Assembly (NCBI RefSeq): GCF_009857835.1
Contig: NZ_WWCL01000002.1
Span: 248,001-312,000, forward strand
Source of the DNA: Duganella fentianensis
GTDB taxonomy: Bacteria > Pseudomonadota > Gammaproteobacteria > Burkholderiales > Burkholderiaceae_D
DNA length: 64,000 nucleotides
Direction of reading: 5' to 3'
Part shown: positions 17,922 through 27,136 of the stretch, one piece after another
Position numbering within the stretch: the stretch's first letter is position 1
Layout of the letters: each line of letters starts with the position of its first letter
Position numbers and translations under genes: made by a program
The notes under the pieces: generated by a model
Databases searched by the model: none
What the model saw: only the letters and a program-made list of their open reading frames with translations
Told to the model about the DNA's origin: nothing

Positions 17922-20085
17922 AATTCTGGAACGCTGTCTGGCCCTGAGCCAGCGGGCGGCGCAGCAATCCGGCGCGGCGCAGAGCGCCACGCTGGAGCAG
18001 CTGGCGTCCCTGCTGGGGGCCACGCGCGATGCCATGCCGGCCGCGCCAGACAGTTCCAGTGATGCCGCCCTCATGCAGCTCGATCTGGTGGGCTATGTGA
18101 CGGAGTGGAATGAAGGTGCGCAGCAGTTATTCGGCTATAGCGCCGCCGAGATGCGGGGCCAGCATGTGCTGCTGCTGTATCCCGATGACGATGGCGATGG
18201 TGCGCTCGATGAACTGGTGGCGCAGGCCGATGGCGGCTACAGCACGACGGCCGAAGTGCAGCGCCGTACCAAGTCCGGCGAGCTGATCTGGGTGCAGCTC
18301 GATCTGCGTCTGCGGCTCGATGATAGCGGCGAAGCGGTGGGCATGGAAGTGCGGGCGCGCAAGCTGGCCGATGTGCTGTCGCCGGCCGACAAGCTGACCC
18401 TGCACGCGCGCATCATCGAAGACTCCGATCAGGGCGTGCTGATTACCGATGCGCGCGAACGCATCGTTTCGATTAATTCCGCCTTCACCCGCATCACCGG
18501 CTACCAGCCGGCCGAAGCGCTGGGCAAGACGCCGGATCTGCTGCGCTCCGGTGTGCACGATGCCGAATTCCGCGCCCGCGTGCGTGCGGCCATGCACGGC
18601 GCCGGTGCGTGGCGCGGCGAAATCATCGGCCGGCGCAAGAATGGCGAGCTGTTTCCCCAGTCCGTCACCATCAGCGCCGTGCGCGATGTGCAGGGCCGCA
18701 TCAGTCATACCTTCTCGCTGTTTTCCGACATCAGCGTGCACAAGGATGCGGAAGCGCGCATGCAGCGCATGGCCAACTACGATGCGCTGACGGGCTTGCC
18801 CAATCTGTGTTTGCTGACCCAGTTGCTGGGGCAGGCACTGACGGAGGCCAGACGTTCGCAGGAGCACGGCGCGCTGGTGATGATTGAGATCAGCCGGCTA
18901 GGCACCATCAGCGACACCTTGGGCCATGAAGTGAGCAATGAAGTGCTGTGCGAAATCGGCCGGCGATTGCGTCATGCGCTGCGCGAAGCCGACGTGCTGG
19001 CGCGGCTGGACGGGCACAAGTTTGCCGTGGCACTGCTGCACATCGAAAAGCGCGAGCACGCGGGCATCGTGGCGCAGAAGCTGCTGGCCACGCTGGCCGA
19101 GCCGTTTGTGGTCGCGCACCATCAGTTACAGGTGAGTGGCCATGCCGGCATTACCGTCTATCCGGAAGATGGCAGCGATGTCTCGACCCTGATCCGCCAC
19201 GCCGAGGTGGCGCTCAACAAGGCCACCCGCAGCATCGAAGCGGGCCTGCTGTTCTACAGCGAGGAAATGAACCAGCGCGCCAAGGAACATATGCGCATAG
19301 AGGGCGAGCTGCGCCAGGCTTTGCTGAACGGGGAGCTGTTGCTGTACTACCAGCCGAAAGTCAGTTTGCGCAGCGGCCGCATCGTCGGCGCCGAAGCGCT
19401 GCTGCGCTGGCGCCATCCCGTGCGCGGGCTGGTGTCGCCCGGCGTGTTCATTCCGGTGGCGGAAGAGACCGGCCTGATCCTCGATCTGGGCAGCTGGGTG
19501 CTGGAAGAAGCCTGCCGCCAGATCCGCGAATGGCAGGATGCCAATCTGATCATGCCGCCTATCGCCGTCAACCTGTCGGCGCGCCAGTTCGACAGCAAGC
19601 TGCCGCAGCGCATTGCCGCCGTGCTGGAGCGCTACAGCGTACAGCCCGAGCAGATCAATCTGGAAATCACGGAAAGCCTGCTGGTGCGCGGCGCCGATGC
19701 GGTGATCGCCATCATGAACGAGCTGCGCGCCATGGGCATGGGGCTGGCGCTGGATGACTTCGGCACCGGCTATTCCAGTCTGGCCTATCTGAAGAAATTC
19801 CCCATCAGTACGCTGAAAATCGACCGCTCCTTCGTGATCGGTCTGCCGCACGAAGAGAATGATTGCGCCATCGCGCGCGCCATCGTCACCATGGCCCAGC
19901 AACTGCGGCAGGAAATCGTGGCGGAAGGGGTGGAAACGGCGGAGCAGATGAATTTCCTGCGCGAGCTAGGTTGCGACCAGCTGCAGGGCTATCTGTTCAG
20001 CCAGCCCGTGCCGGCCGCGGATTTTGCCAGCATGCTGCGCGACGGCAAGCGTCTGACCCTGGGTGCGCGCCTGCCGCCAGCCTGA
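17914..20085 (+). CDS. PAS-PAS-GGDEF-EAL protein with degenerate GGDEF and intact EAL domain
   Basis: A 723-residue cytosolic signalling protein with PAS (about 50-155), PAS (165-285), GGDEF (286-440) and EAL (455-705) domains. The GGDEF signature is replaced by DGHKF near residue 366, so diguanylate cyclase activity is unlikely. The EAL domain keeps EALLRW (near 493), NLSARQF, EITESLL, DDFGTGYSS (near 614), LKIDRSF, AEGVE and LQGYLFSQP, so it should hydrolyse cyclic-di-GMP. The frame is open upstream, but the ATG at 17914 overlapping the HDOD stop is the natural coupled start. Confidence 0.93.
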   Translation: MREILERCLALSQRAAQQSGAAQSATLEQLASLLGATRDAMPAAPDSSSDAALMQLDLVGYVTEWNEGAQQLFGYSAAEMRGQHVLLLYPDDDGDGALDELVAQADGGYSTTAEVQRRTKSGELIWVQLDLRLRLDDSGEAVGMEVRARKLADVLSPADKLTLHARIIEDSDQGVLITDARERIVSINSAFTRITGYQPAEALGKTPDLLRSGVHDAEFRARVRAAMHGAGAWRGEIIGRRKNGELFPQSVTISAVRDVQGRISHTFSLFSDISVHKDAEARMQRMANYDALTGLPNLCLLTQLLGQALTEARRSQEHGALVMIEISRLGTISDTLGHEVSNEVLCEIGRRLRHALREADVLARLDGHKFAVALLHIEKREHAGIVAQKLLATLAEPFVVAHHQLQVSGHAGITVYPEDGSDVSTLIRHAEVALNKATRSIEAGLLFYSEEMNQRAKEHMRIEGELRQALLNGELLLYYQPKVSLRSGRIVGAEALLRWRHPVRGLVSPGVFIPVAEETGLILDLGSWVLEEACRQIREWQDANLIMPPIAVNLSARQFDSKLPQRIAAVLERYSVQPEQINLEITESLLVRGADAVIAIMNELRAMGMGLALDDFGTGYSSLAYLKKFPISTLKIDRSFVIGLPHEENDCAIARAIVTMAQQLRQEIVAEGVETAEQMNFLRELGCDQLQGYLFSQPVPAADFASMLRDGKRLTLGARLPPA

Positions 20086-20143
20086 CAGGCCGGCCGGTTT
20101 GCGGTTATGCTGGCATCTTTAACCGCAGAGTAAGGAAGCACCC

Positions 20144-20509
20144 ATGAGCCGTCACATCCTCGCTGAAGAACAGATTCATCCCGCCGTGCGCGCCCAGGTG
20201 AGCGGCTACCACCGCACGCTGGTGGAGGAAGTGCAGGCGGCTGTGGCCAGCAACAAGGTGGTGGTGGTCGGCATGGGGCTCAATCCTTTTCCGCGCAAGG
20301 CGCGTAAGCTGCTCGATGCCCAGGGCATCGCCTACACCTATCTGTCTTACGGCAATTACTTCAATACCTGGCGCCCCCGTATCGCCCTGAAAATGTGGAC
20401 AGGCTGGTCGACTTTCCCCATGGTGTTTGTCAACGGCGTGCTGGTAGGCGGTGCCAACGATCTGCAGAAGCTGATCGAACAGGGCGAACTGGCGCGCATG
20501 CTGGCCTGA
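20144..20509 (+). CDS. Glutaredoxin-fold protein without cysteines
   Basis: A 121-residue protein with glutaredoxin topology: VVVVGMGLNPFPRKARKLLD aligns with the active-site strand and helix. A TFPMVFVNGVLVGGANDLQKL stretch carries the cis-proline and glutathione-binding GG of the family. The CPYC/CGFS motif position reads MGLNPFP, and the whole protein contains no cysteine, so it cannot perform thiol redox chemistry. A binding or regulatory role is inferred. It has an AAGGAAG ribosome site. Confidence 0.82.
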   Translation: MSRHILAEEQIHPAVRAQVSGYHRTLVEEVQAAVASNKVVVVGMGLNPFPRKARKLLDAQGIAYTYLSYGNYFNTWRPRIALKMWTGWSTFPMVFVNGVLVGGANDLQKLIEQGELARMLA

Positions 20510-20532
20510 ACCGGCGCGCTGCCTAGGGCCCG

Positions 20533-20838
20533 CTAGTCGGGCGGGTAGTGGTTGAGCTGTTCCGTCAGCTGGCGCAGTGCGATGGGGGCGGCGTCCAGAT
20601 GGTAGTGCACATCATGCTGCCAGCCATCTTTGTCCACGTGCAGATCGTAGAGGAAGTCGCCCGACTGGGGCGCGATCTTGCGCAGCTGTTCGGGCAGATT
20701 GAAGAACTGGCAGGCGTCGAGCAGCTGGGCTAGCCGGTGTGCCTGAGCGGGCGCCAGCAGCGTCAGATCCACGCTGCGCGTCTGCGCACCGGCCGGGCCG
20801 GTGAAACCGCCAGTACAGCGTAAGATCAGCCGTGTCAT
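20533..20838 (-). CDS. Emfourin-like inhibitor of the adjacent M4 protease
   Basis: A 101-residue cytosolic-type protein. Its pattern (GGFTG, then DLTLL, then LLDACQFFNLPEQ, then GDFLYDLHV, then HDVHYHLDAAP) matches my recollection of emfourin, the small inhibitor encoded beside protealysin in Serratia. I start at the ATG at 20838; a longer open frame upstream lacks homology. It lies 63 bp downstream of the M4 protease on the same strand, the arrangement known for protease/inhibitor pairs. Inhibition of this protease is inferred from family and context. Confidence 0.8.
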   Translation of the reverse strand: MTRLILRCTGGFTGPAGAQTRSVDLTLLAPAQAHRLAQLLDACQFFNLPEQLRKIAPQSGDFLYDLHVDKDGWQHDVHYHLDAAPIALRQLTEQLNHYPPD

Positions 20839-20901
20839 GTTGCGGACTCCGATCGCGATTGCTTGCCTATGCAAAAACTCCGGGCGGGTTCACGTCCCGC
20901 T

Positions 20902-21939
20902 CTAGGACGACTCCAGCTGCACGCCCACCAGCTGCCAGGCGCGCTGTACGGCATACTGTTCGGCCGTGTCGCTGCCATACAGTAGCACGGCCGCCTGCGC
21001 GGTGGCGCGTGCCATATCGGCAAAGCTGGCGTTAGGTGTCAGCAAACCCAGAGCCTTGTACCAGATAGGCCCGGCCTTCTCCCATGCGTGGCCTTGCAGC
21101 GCCAGTGCCGTGGCATAAAAGGCGTGGTTGGGGATGCCGGAATTACTGTGCACATCGCCGTCCTGAATATAGTCTGCCATGTTTTTTGGTTGATCGTCGC
21201 CCGACCACGTCAGCGTGCGGTTGCCGGGATCGGCTAGCGAGCGTAGCGCCTTGCCCACGCTGGGTGCCATGATGCCGGCGCCTATCAGCCAGTCGGCATC
21301 GGCTGCCTTCTGCTGTAGCCGCCATTGCTTGACCAGCGAACCCATCACATCGGAAATCGATTCGTTGAGGGCGCCGCTCTGGCCCTCGTACACCAGGCCG
21401 CCCGGCACGGCGTACTGGGTCACGCCATGGCTAAGCTCATGCGCCACCACATCGATGGCTGCGGTAAAGCCGTGGAAAAGTCTGCCATCGCCGTCGCCAT
21501 ACACCATCTGCTGGCCATTCCAGAAAGCGTTGTTGAAGTTACGCTGGTAGTGCACGCTGGCATCGAGGCGCAGACCCTTGTTATCGACCGAGTTGCGCTG
21601 GAACACGGTGTGGAAAAAATCGTAGGTGACACCGGCATTGTCGTAAGCCTGATTCACGGCGGCATCTTTGGCGGCGGCAGCGCCTTCCGTGCGCACCACG
21701 CGGCCCGGCAGGGTAGTCTTGTGGCGCGCATCGTAGATGGTGCGGCGCTGCTCGCCTGTGCGCTGGGTGGCTGCCAGCGTCGGCATGACGGAGCGCTGGC
21801 CGCGCAAGTGGGCGGAGAGTTCGCACTGGTCGAGCAGGCAGGCGCGTTCTTCTTCGCTCAGATGTGCTGCCTCGGCCAGCTGGCGCAACATACGCGATGG
21901 AATAATGCAGCAGACGCAGTGATAGGGCAGGGAAGACAT
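20902..21939 (-). CDS. Protealysin-like M4 metallopeptidase
   Basis: A 345-residue thermolysin-fold zinc protease. The zinc ligands are His and His in VVAHELSHGVTQY near residue 167, with the third ligand Glu in GALNESISD near 191. The catalytic His lies in a HSNSGIPNHAFY stretch near 270. There is no signal peptide. The short (about 50-residue) N-terminal propeptide with a IIPSRMLRQLA stretch and a cysteine cluster (HCVCC) fits protealysin-like proteases rather than secreted thermolysins. The emfourin-like gene follows. A TAGGAG ribosome site precedes the ATG. Confidence 0.92.
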   Translation of the reverse strand: MSSLPYHCVCCIIPSRMLRQLAEAAHLSEEERACLLDQCELSAHLRGQRSVMPTLAATQRTGEQRRTIYDARHKTTLPGRVVRTEGAAAAKDAAVNQAYDNAGVTYDFFHTVFQRNSVDNKGLRLDASVHYQRNFNNAFWNGQQMVYGDGDGRLFHGFTAAIDVVAHELSHGVTQYAVPGGLVYEGQSGALNESISDVMGSLVKQWRLQQKAADADWLIGAGIMAPSVGKALRSLADPGNRTLTWSGDDQPKNMADYIQDGDVHSNSGIPNHAFYATALALQGHAWEKAGPIWYKALGLLTPNASFADMARATAQAAVLLYGSDTAEQYAVQRAWQLVGVQLESS

Positions 21940-22102
21940 GACAGGCTCCTACGCATGGCGATGCAAGCTTTATACACGGGTTTTCATTTCCGGTGCGCCA
22001 CGTTTGATTTGCCTCAAAACGACCACCTAGGCCCAGCCCAGATCACATTGCGGGATCTTCGACGCACATGTTCGCCCCCGGCGAAAAGTGGTGGAGCGCC
22101 AG

Positions 22103-22309
22103 CTAGCGCAGCGGATCGAGCAGGCTGCGCAGATTGTTGTGGTCCAGCTCGTACATCAGGGCCAGCAGGCCGCCCAGTTCGCCTTTGGGAAAACCTTCGC
22201 GGGCGAACCAGCCCAGATAGTGGCCGGGCAGATCGGCCAGCACCCTTCCTTTGTATTTGCCATACGGCATTTCTCGGGTCAGCAGCAGGGCTAGTTTCTC
22301 GGCTTGCAT
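22103..22309 (-). CDS. DUF3820 family small protein
   Basis: A 68-residue protein with the family pattern MPYGKYKGRVLADLPGHYLGWFAREGFPKGELGGLL, then LMYELDHNNL. This matches DUF3820, annotated in places as a putative quorum-sensing-regulated virulence factor. I start at the ATG at 22309 because the longer open frame upstream has no family similarity. It is divergent from the symporter gene. The function is not known to me. Confidence 0.8.
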   Translation of the reverse strand: MQAEKLALLLTREMPYGKYKGRVLADLPGHYLGWFAREGFPKGELGGLLALMYELDHNNLRSLLDPLR

Positions 22310-22416
22310 GGTCGGCTGGGGCTGGGATAGACCTCGGCATTTTAGCGGCCTGCACTGCGGCTGGATAGCATTGCGGTGTATATTGTCGCCCACTTGTCGT
22401 TGTGAAAGTCTGCTCC

Positions 22417-23871
22417 ATGTCTGAGGTTTCCCTGTTCGGCCTGCTGGCTGCCTATTTCCTGTTGCTGTTGCTGGTGGCGCGCCGCACGGCCCGCGATGCC
22501 ACCAATCAAAGCTTCTTTATCGGGAACAAACGTAGCCACTGGCTGCTGGTCGCTTTCGGCATGGTCGGTACTACCCTGAGCGGGGTGACGTTCATCAGCG
22601 TGCCGGGCGCGGTGGGGCGCGATGGTTTCGCCTATCTGCAGGTGATGCTGGGCTATGTGGTGGGCTATGTGCTGGTCGCCTATGTGCTGCTGCCGCTGTA
22701 CTACCGCATGAAGCTCACCTCGATCTACCACTATCTCGATGTCCGGCTGGGGCATCAGGCCTACCTGAGCGGGGCCAGCTTCTTCCTGCTGTCGCGCACC
22801 CTCAGTGCTTCGGCGCGGCTGTATCTGGTGGTGAATATCCTGCAACTGACGGTGCTGGACAGTCTGGGCGTACCTTTCTGGCTCAGCACACTGGTCATCC
22901 TCGGCATGATATTGCTGTACACCTACGAGGGCGGGGTCAAGACCATCGTCTGGACCGATACCCTGCAGACGGCGGGCATGCTGCTGGCGCTGGCCGGCTG
23001 CGTGTGGTGGCTGCTGGCCCAGCTGGGCTTCGATCTGGTCTCCGGCTGGCAGGCGCTGGAGGCGGGCGGCTATACGCGCGTGCTGAATCAGCATAGCGAT
23101 AGCCCCGGCTACTTCTGGAAACAGTTCTGTGCCGGGATATTCATCGTGCTGGCCATGACGGGCATGGATCAGGAAATTATGCAGAAGAATATCTCCGTGC
23201 CGACGCTGCGCGACGCGCAAAAGAATATGCTGGTGCTGACCGTGGTGCTGACGGGGGTGCTGCTGCTGTTCATGTTCCTGGGTGGCCTGCTGAGCCTGTA
23301 TGCGTCCGGCGTCGGTCTGGCCGCCACGGGCGACAAGCTGTTCCCGGCCGTGGTGATGCAGCACATGCCGGCCGCGCTGCAACTGCTGTTCTTCCTTGGT
23401 CTGGTGTCGGCCCTGTTCCCCAGCGCCGACGGCGCCATGACCGCACTGACGGCCAGCTTCTGCCTCGACATACTGGGCTGGCAGCGGCGCAGCGATCTGA
23501 GCGAGGCGCTGCAACGGCGCCAGCGCCACTGGGTGCATCTGGGTTTCTGTGCGCTGTTTCTGGCGCTGGTGCTGCTGTTCCGCTGGCTCGATAACGCCAG
23601 CATGATAGGCTTGATACTTAAGCTGACCGGCTATACCTATGGCCCTATTCTCGGCCTGTTTGCCTTTGGTCTGCTGACGGCACGCAACGTGCGCCATGGC
23701 GCGCGCTATGCCGTGCCGCTGGTAGCGCTGGCGGGACCGGTGCTGTGCTACCTGCTGGAACTGAATCAGGCAGTGCTGTTCGGCAGCTACCGCATGGGGC
23801 TGGAACTTCTGATCGTCAACGGTTTGCTGGTATTTGCAGGACTGTGGCTAATTTCTCGCCCGGCGCGCTGA
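22417..23871 (+). CDS. Sodium:solute symporter family protein
   Basis: A 484-residue inner-membrane transporter of the SSS (SLC5-like) family with about thirteen hydrophobic segments. Family features include RRTARDATNQSFFIGNKRS after the first helix, GMVGTTLSGVTFISVPG (helix 2, sodium-site region) and YTYEGGVKTIVWTDTLQT in the middle. The substrate cannot be read from sequence. I chose the ATG at 22417; an in-frame GTG five codons upstream is an alternative. sppA follows 51 bp downstream on the same strand. Confidence 0.9.
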   Translation: MSEVSLFGLLAAYFLLLLLVARRTARDATNQSFFIGNKRSHWLLVAFGMVGTTLSGVTFISVPGAVGRDGFAYLQVMLGYVVGYVLVAYVLLPLYYRMKLTSIYHYLDVRLGHQAYLSGASFFLLSRTLSASARLYLVVNILQLTVLDSLGVPFWLSTLVILGMILLYTYEGGVKTIVWTDTLQTAGMLLALAGCVWWLLAQLGFDLVSGWQALEAGGYTRVLNQHSDSPGYFWKQFCAGIFIVLAMTGMDQEIMQKNISVPTLRDAQKNMLVLTVVLTGVLLLFMFLGGLLSLYASGVGLAATGDKLFPAVVMQHMPAALQLLFFLGLVSALFPSADGAMTALTASFCLDILGWQRRSDLSEALQRRQRHWVHLGFCALFLALVLLFRWLDNASMIGLILKLTGYTYGPILGLFAFGLLTARNVRHGARYAVPLVALAGPVLCYLLELNQAVLFGSYRMGLELLIVNGLLVFAGLWLISRPAR

Positions 23872-23922
23872 GGACAGCATACAATGATGTACTTGTTAAT
23901 TTCGCAATCGACTGGAGCTTGA

Positions 23923-25806
23923 ATGAGTAAGTCCCCATTTTCATGGCTGCGTAGTGGCTTTGTATGGTTCTGGAATGCGCTCGATACGGGCCGCCGCACC
24001 GTGCTCAATCTGCTATTTTTGCTGGTGCTGGTTGCGCTGGCCATCGCCCTGTTCGGCGGCGGCCCCAAATCGCCGGGGCCCAAGACCACGCTGGTGCTGA
24101 ACCTGAAAGGCCATCTGGCGGAACAGAGCAGCGGCAATGCGCGCGATGCGCTGATGAACAGCGTAAGCGGCGCCGATAGCCGCAAGACCCTGCAGCTGCG
24201 CGATGTGCTGAGCGTGCTGGAAGCGGCAGCCAAGGACCCCGATATCACGGGCGCCGTGCTGCTGACCGATGAACTCGATGGTGGTGGTCAGGTCATCCTG
24301 CGCGAAGTAGCCGCTGCGCTGGATCGCTTCAAAGCCAGCGGCAAGCCGGTGGTGGCCTGGGGTTCCAGCTACGACCAGCGCCAGTATCTGCTGGCCGCGC
24401 ATGCGTCGGAAGTGTATCTGCACCCTATGGGCATGGTGATGCTGGAAGGCTTCGGCCGCTACCGCAATTACTACCGCGACGCACTCGATAAGCTGGGCGT
24501 GACGGTCAACCTGATGCGGGTCGGCACCTACAAGAGCTTTGCCGAGCCATTCATCGCCAATGGCCCGTCGGAAGCGGCCGCCGAAGCGGATGCCTATCTG
24601 AATAACGGCCTGTGGAATGCCTACACCACGGATGTGGAGAAGGCCCGCAAGCTGGCGCAGGGCAGCGTGATGAAGACCATCAATGATCTGCCTGCGCTGG
24701 TCGAACAGCAGAAGGGCGATCTGGCCAAGGTGACACTGGCCGCCAAACTGGTGGACGGTCTGAAAACCAAGGATGAAGTGCGCGAGATGATGGTCAAGCG
24801 CGGCGCGCCTGATGCCAAGGGCAAGACTTTCCGCCAGATCGGCTACGACGAATATCTGGCCCGCATCCATCCCAAACTGACGGGCGACGCCGTCGGCGTA
24901 GTGGTGGCGCAGGGCGAAATCAGCGATGGCACGGCCAGCGCCGGTTCCATCGGCGGCGATTCGACCTCCAAGCTGATACGCGCCGCGCGCGAGGACGACA
25001 GCATCAAGGCCGTGGTGCTGCGCGTCGATTCGCCCGGTGGCAGTGCGTTTGCTTCGGAAGTGATACGGCGCGAACTGGAACTGACGCGCGCAGCCGGCAA
25101 GCCGGTGGTAGTCTCGATGGGCAACGTGGCCGCTTCCGGCGGTTACTGGATATCCATGGCCGCCGACGAAGTAATCGCGGCACCGACCACGATTACCGGC
25201 TCGATCGGCGTGTTCGCCATCCTGCCGACGGCGGAAAAGGTGATCGATAAAGTGGGCATCCACACGGCGGGCAAACCGACCACCTGGCTGGGCGACGCCA
25301 CCAACCCGCTGCGCCCGCTCGATCCGCGTTTTGGTCAGGTCATCCAGGGCATGATCAGCCACATTTATGTGGACTTTATCGGCCGCGCCGCCAAAGCCCG
25401 CAAGACTACGCTGGAAAAAATCGACGCCGTGGCGCAGGGCCGCGTGTGGACGGGTGAGCAGGCCAGGGAGCGTGGTCTGGTGGATCGCCTCGGCACTTAT
25501 GGCGACGCGCTCAAGGCGGCTGCCAGCCGCGCCAAGCTGGAAGACTACCGGGTGGTGTATATGGAACCCGACGTGAGCAAGGTGGACCGGATTATCGGCC
25601 TGCTGGGTGGCTCGGCGGCGCAGGCGGTGGCGCAATCGGTCGCCCAGACGCTGGGTGTGCAGTGGAAGCAGAGCGTAGCCCTGAGCACCGGCCTGCCGGT
25701 GACGGCTGCCAGCGGGATAGCGCAGGATCTGGGCTGGCTGGCCGAACTGACGGCAGCGCATAAGCCGTTCACGGCGGTGACGCACTGCCTGTGCGAATCG
25801 CCTTGA
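23923..25806 (+). CDS. sppA: Signal peptide peptidase SppA, 67 kDa type
   Basis: Membrane-bound serine protease that degrades cleaved signal peptides, 627 residues (E. coli 618). An N-terminal membrane anchor lies at about residues 25-45. The general-base lysine is in the first half (VGTYKSFAEPFI, about residue 206). The nucleophilic serine is in the second half (NVAASGGYWISMAADE, about residue 405). The tandem-domain architecture is complete, and the C-terminus is about 60 residues of low conservation. Confidence 0.95.
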   Translation: MSKSPFSWLRSGFVWFWNALDTGRRTVLNLLFLLVLVALAIALFGGGPKSPGPKTTLVLNLKGHLAEQSSGNARDALMNSVSGADSRKTLQLRDVLSVLEAAAKDPDITGAVLLTDELDGGGQVILREVAAALDRFKASGKPVVAWGSSYDQRQYLLAAHASEVYLHPMGMVMLEGFGRYRNYYRDALDKLGVTVNLMRVGTYKSFAEPFIANGPSEAAAEADAYLNNGLWNAYTTDVEKARKLAQGSVMKTINDLPALVEQQKGDLAKVTLAAKLVDGLKTKDEVREMMVKRGAPDAKGKTFRQIGYDEYLARIHPKLTGDAVGVVVAQGEISDGTASAGSIGGDSTSKLIRAAREDDSIKAVVLRVDSPGGSAFASEVIRRELELTRAAGKPVVVSMGNVAASGGYWISMAADEVIAAPTTITGSIGVFAILPTAEKVIDKVGIHTAGKPTTWLGDATNPLRPLDPRFGQVIQGMISHIYVDFIGRAAKARKTTLEKIDAVAQGRVWTGEQARERGLVDRLGTYGDALKAAASRAKLEDYRVVYMEPDVSKVDRIIGLLGGSAAQAVAQSVAQTLGVQWKQSVALSTGLPVTAASGIAQDLGWLAELTAAHKPFTAVTHCLCESP

Positions 25807-25858
25807 TGTGGTGAAGGCCGGTGCGGCGCTGCAGTGCGCTGTGCCGCCAAGCGGGGCG

Positions 25859-27136
25859 TCAGGCCGTCTTTAACGGCAACGTAATCAGGAAGCCGCTGCG
25901 GCCATCGTCGAGACGGGTGCAGCGCGCCTCGCCACCATGGCGGCGGGCGATCTGCCGTACCAGCGCCAGGCCCAGACCGGCTCCCTGGTTATCGCGCGTG
26001 CCATGGCGGCGGTAGAAAGGCTCGAATACCCGTTCCGCTTCGGAGACGGGCACACCGGCGCCACCATCGGAAACCGTCAGCAGGGCTAGTCCGTCGGCGC
26101 AGCGCAGCTGTAGCCGGGTAGGGGCTGCGCCATGGCGGCGCGCGTTTTCCAGCAGATTGCGCAGCAGGCGGCGCAGCAGGCGCGCATCGCCATTCATCAC
26201 GGCACTTACGCCGTCCAGCTCTGCTTCATCGTAGTGGGCGCATTCTTCCGCTGCCAGTGCCAGCAGATCGACTTCTTCCATGCTCACTTCCGCATTGACG
26301 GCATCGAGCCGGCTGGCCAGCAGGATTTCGTCCAGCAGGGCGTTGAGTTCGCGGATATCCTGTTCCAGCCCGGCCCGTCGTTTCGGGTCGACGTCGTCCT
26401 GCAACAGTTCCAGTGCCAGCCGGATGCGTGCCAGTGGCGTGCGCAGTTCGTGCGAGGCATTCGCCAGCAGGGTTTTATGGGCACCCACCAGCTGTTCGAT
26501 CTGGTCGGCTGCACGGTTGAAACTGCGCGCCAGCTGGGCCACTTCATCCTTGCCTTCCACCGCTACCCGCGCCGTCAGATTGCCCGCACCGAGCGAGTCC
26601 ACGCCTTGCTGCAGGCGCTCCAGCCGTTTGGTCAGGTGGCGCACCAGCGGGAAAGCAGCGACGCCTATGCCCAGCGCCACCAGCAGCAGGGCGTTGTGCA
26701 GCATGGCTTTGGGGCGGGTAAAACCTAGCGGCACACTCGATAGCAGGCGCCGCCCGTCCGGCAGACGCACAAACGATTCCGGTGGCGGGCCACTCAGGTC
26801 GCGCTGGCGCCAGCGGTGCGGCGGTATCGGTTCGCCCACGGCGGCCAGCAGCTGCCAGTCGCGCCCGTAGAGCGTCAGGCTGGCATGCAGGCCGGCCGCC
26901 ATGTGCTCGAGTGCAGCCTGCTGCTGCGCGGGCGGCGCCTCGGCGCTGGCCAGCGCATTCTGCATGACCTGCGCCAGCGTGCTGTTGGAGCGTTCCAGCG
27001 GGCCGCCGCTGCGGTGCCAGACCAGCATTACGGCCAGCGCGAAAACTATCAGTGTCACCAGCAGGGCGACATAGAAGCGGATGTACAGGCGTGGCAGGCC
27101 CCAGTGCCAGCGTGCTGTGATGCGGGGCGTGGCCAT
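25859..27136 (-). CDS. CpxA-like sensor histidine kinase
   Basis: A 425-residue kinase with a first membrane helix (about residues 20-44), a short periplasmic domain (about 45-145) and a second helix (about 146-168). A HAMP region and dimerisation domain with the phospho-His in NASHELRTPLAR (near residue 230) follow. The ATPase domain has NLLENARRHG, GGAGVP and GAGLGLALV motifs. It starts one base into the stop of the response regulator gene (TGATG). With the Spy-like gene upstream this forms an envelope-stress unit comparable to CpxPRA or BaeSR-Spy. The assignment to Cpx is inference supported by a CpxR-type box upstream. Confidence 0.92.
   Translation of the reverse strand: MATPRITARWHWGLPRLYIRFYVALLVTLIVFALAVMLVWHRSGGPLERSNSTLAQVMQNALASAEAPPAQQQAALEHMAAGLHASLTLYGRDWQLLAAVGEPIPPHRWRQRDLSGPPPESFVRLPDGRRLLSSVPLGFTRPKAMLHNALLLVALGIGVAAFPLVRHLTKRLERLQQGVDSLGAGNLTARVAVEGKDEVAQLARSFNRAADQIEQLVGAHKTLLANASHELRTPLARIRLALELLQDDVDPKRRAGLEQDIRELNALLDEILLASRLDAVNAEVSMEEVDLLALAAEECAHYDEAELDGVSAVMNGDARLLRRLLRNLLENARRHGAAPTRLQLRCADGLALLTVSDGGAGVPVSEAERVFEPFYRRHGTRDNQGAGLGLALVRQIARRHGGEARCTRLDDGRSGFLITLPLKTA

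Noticed and set aside
18769..19240. Active diguanylate cyclase activity in the GGDEF domain
   Set aside because: The signature is DGHKF, and the essential GG(D/E)EF residues are missing.
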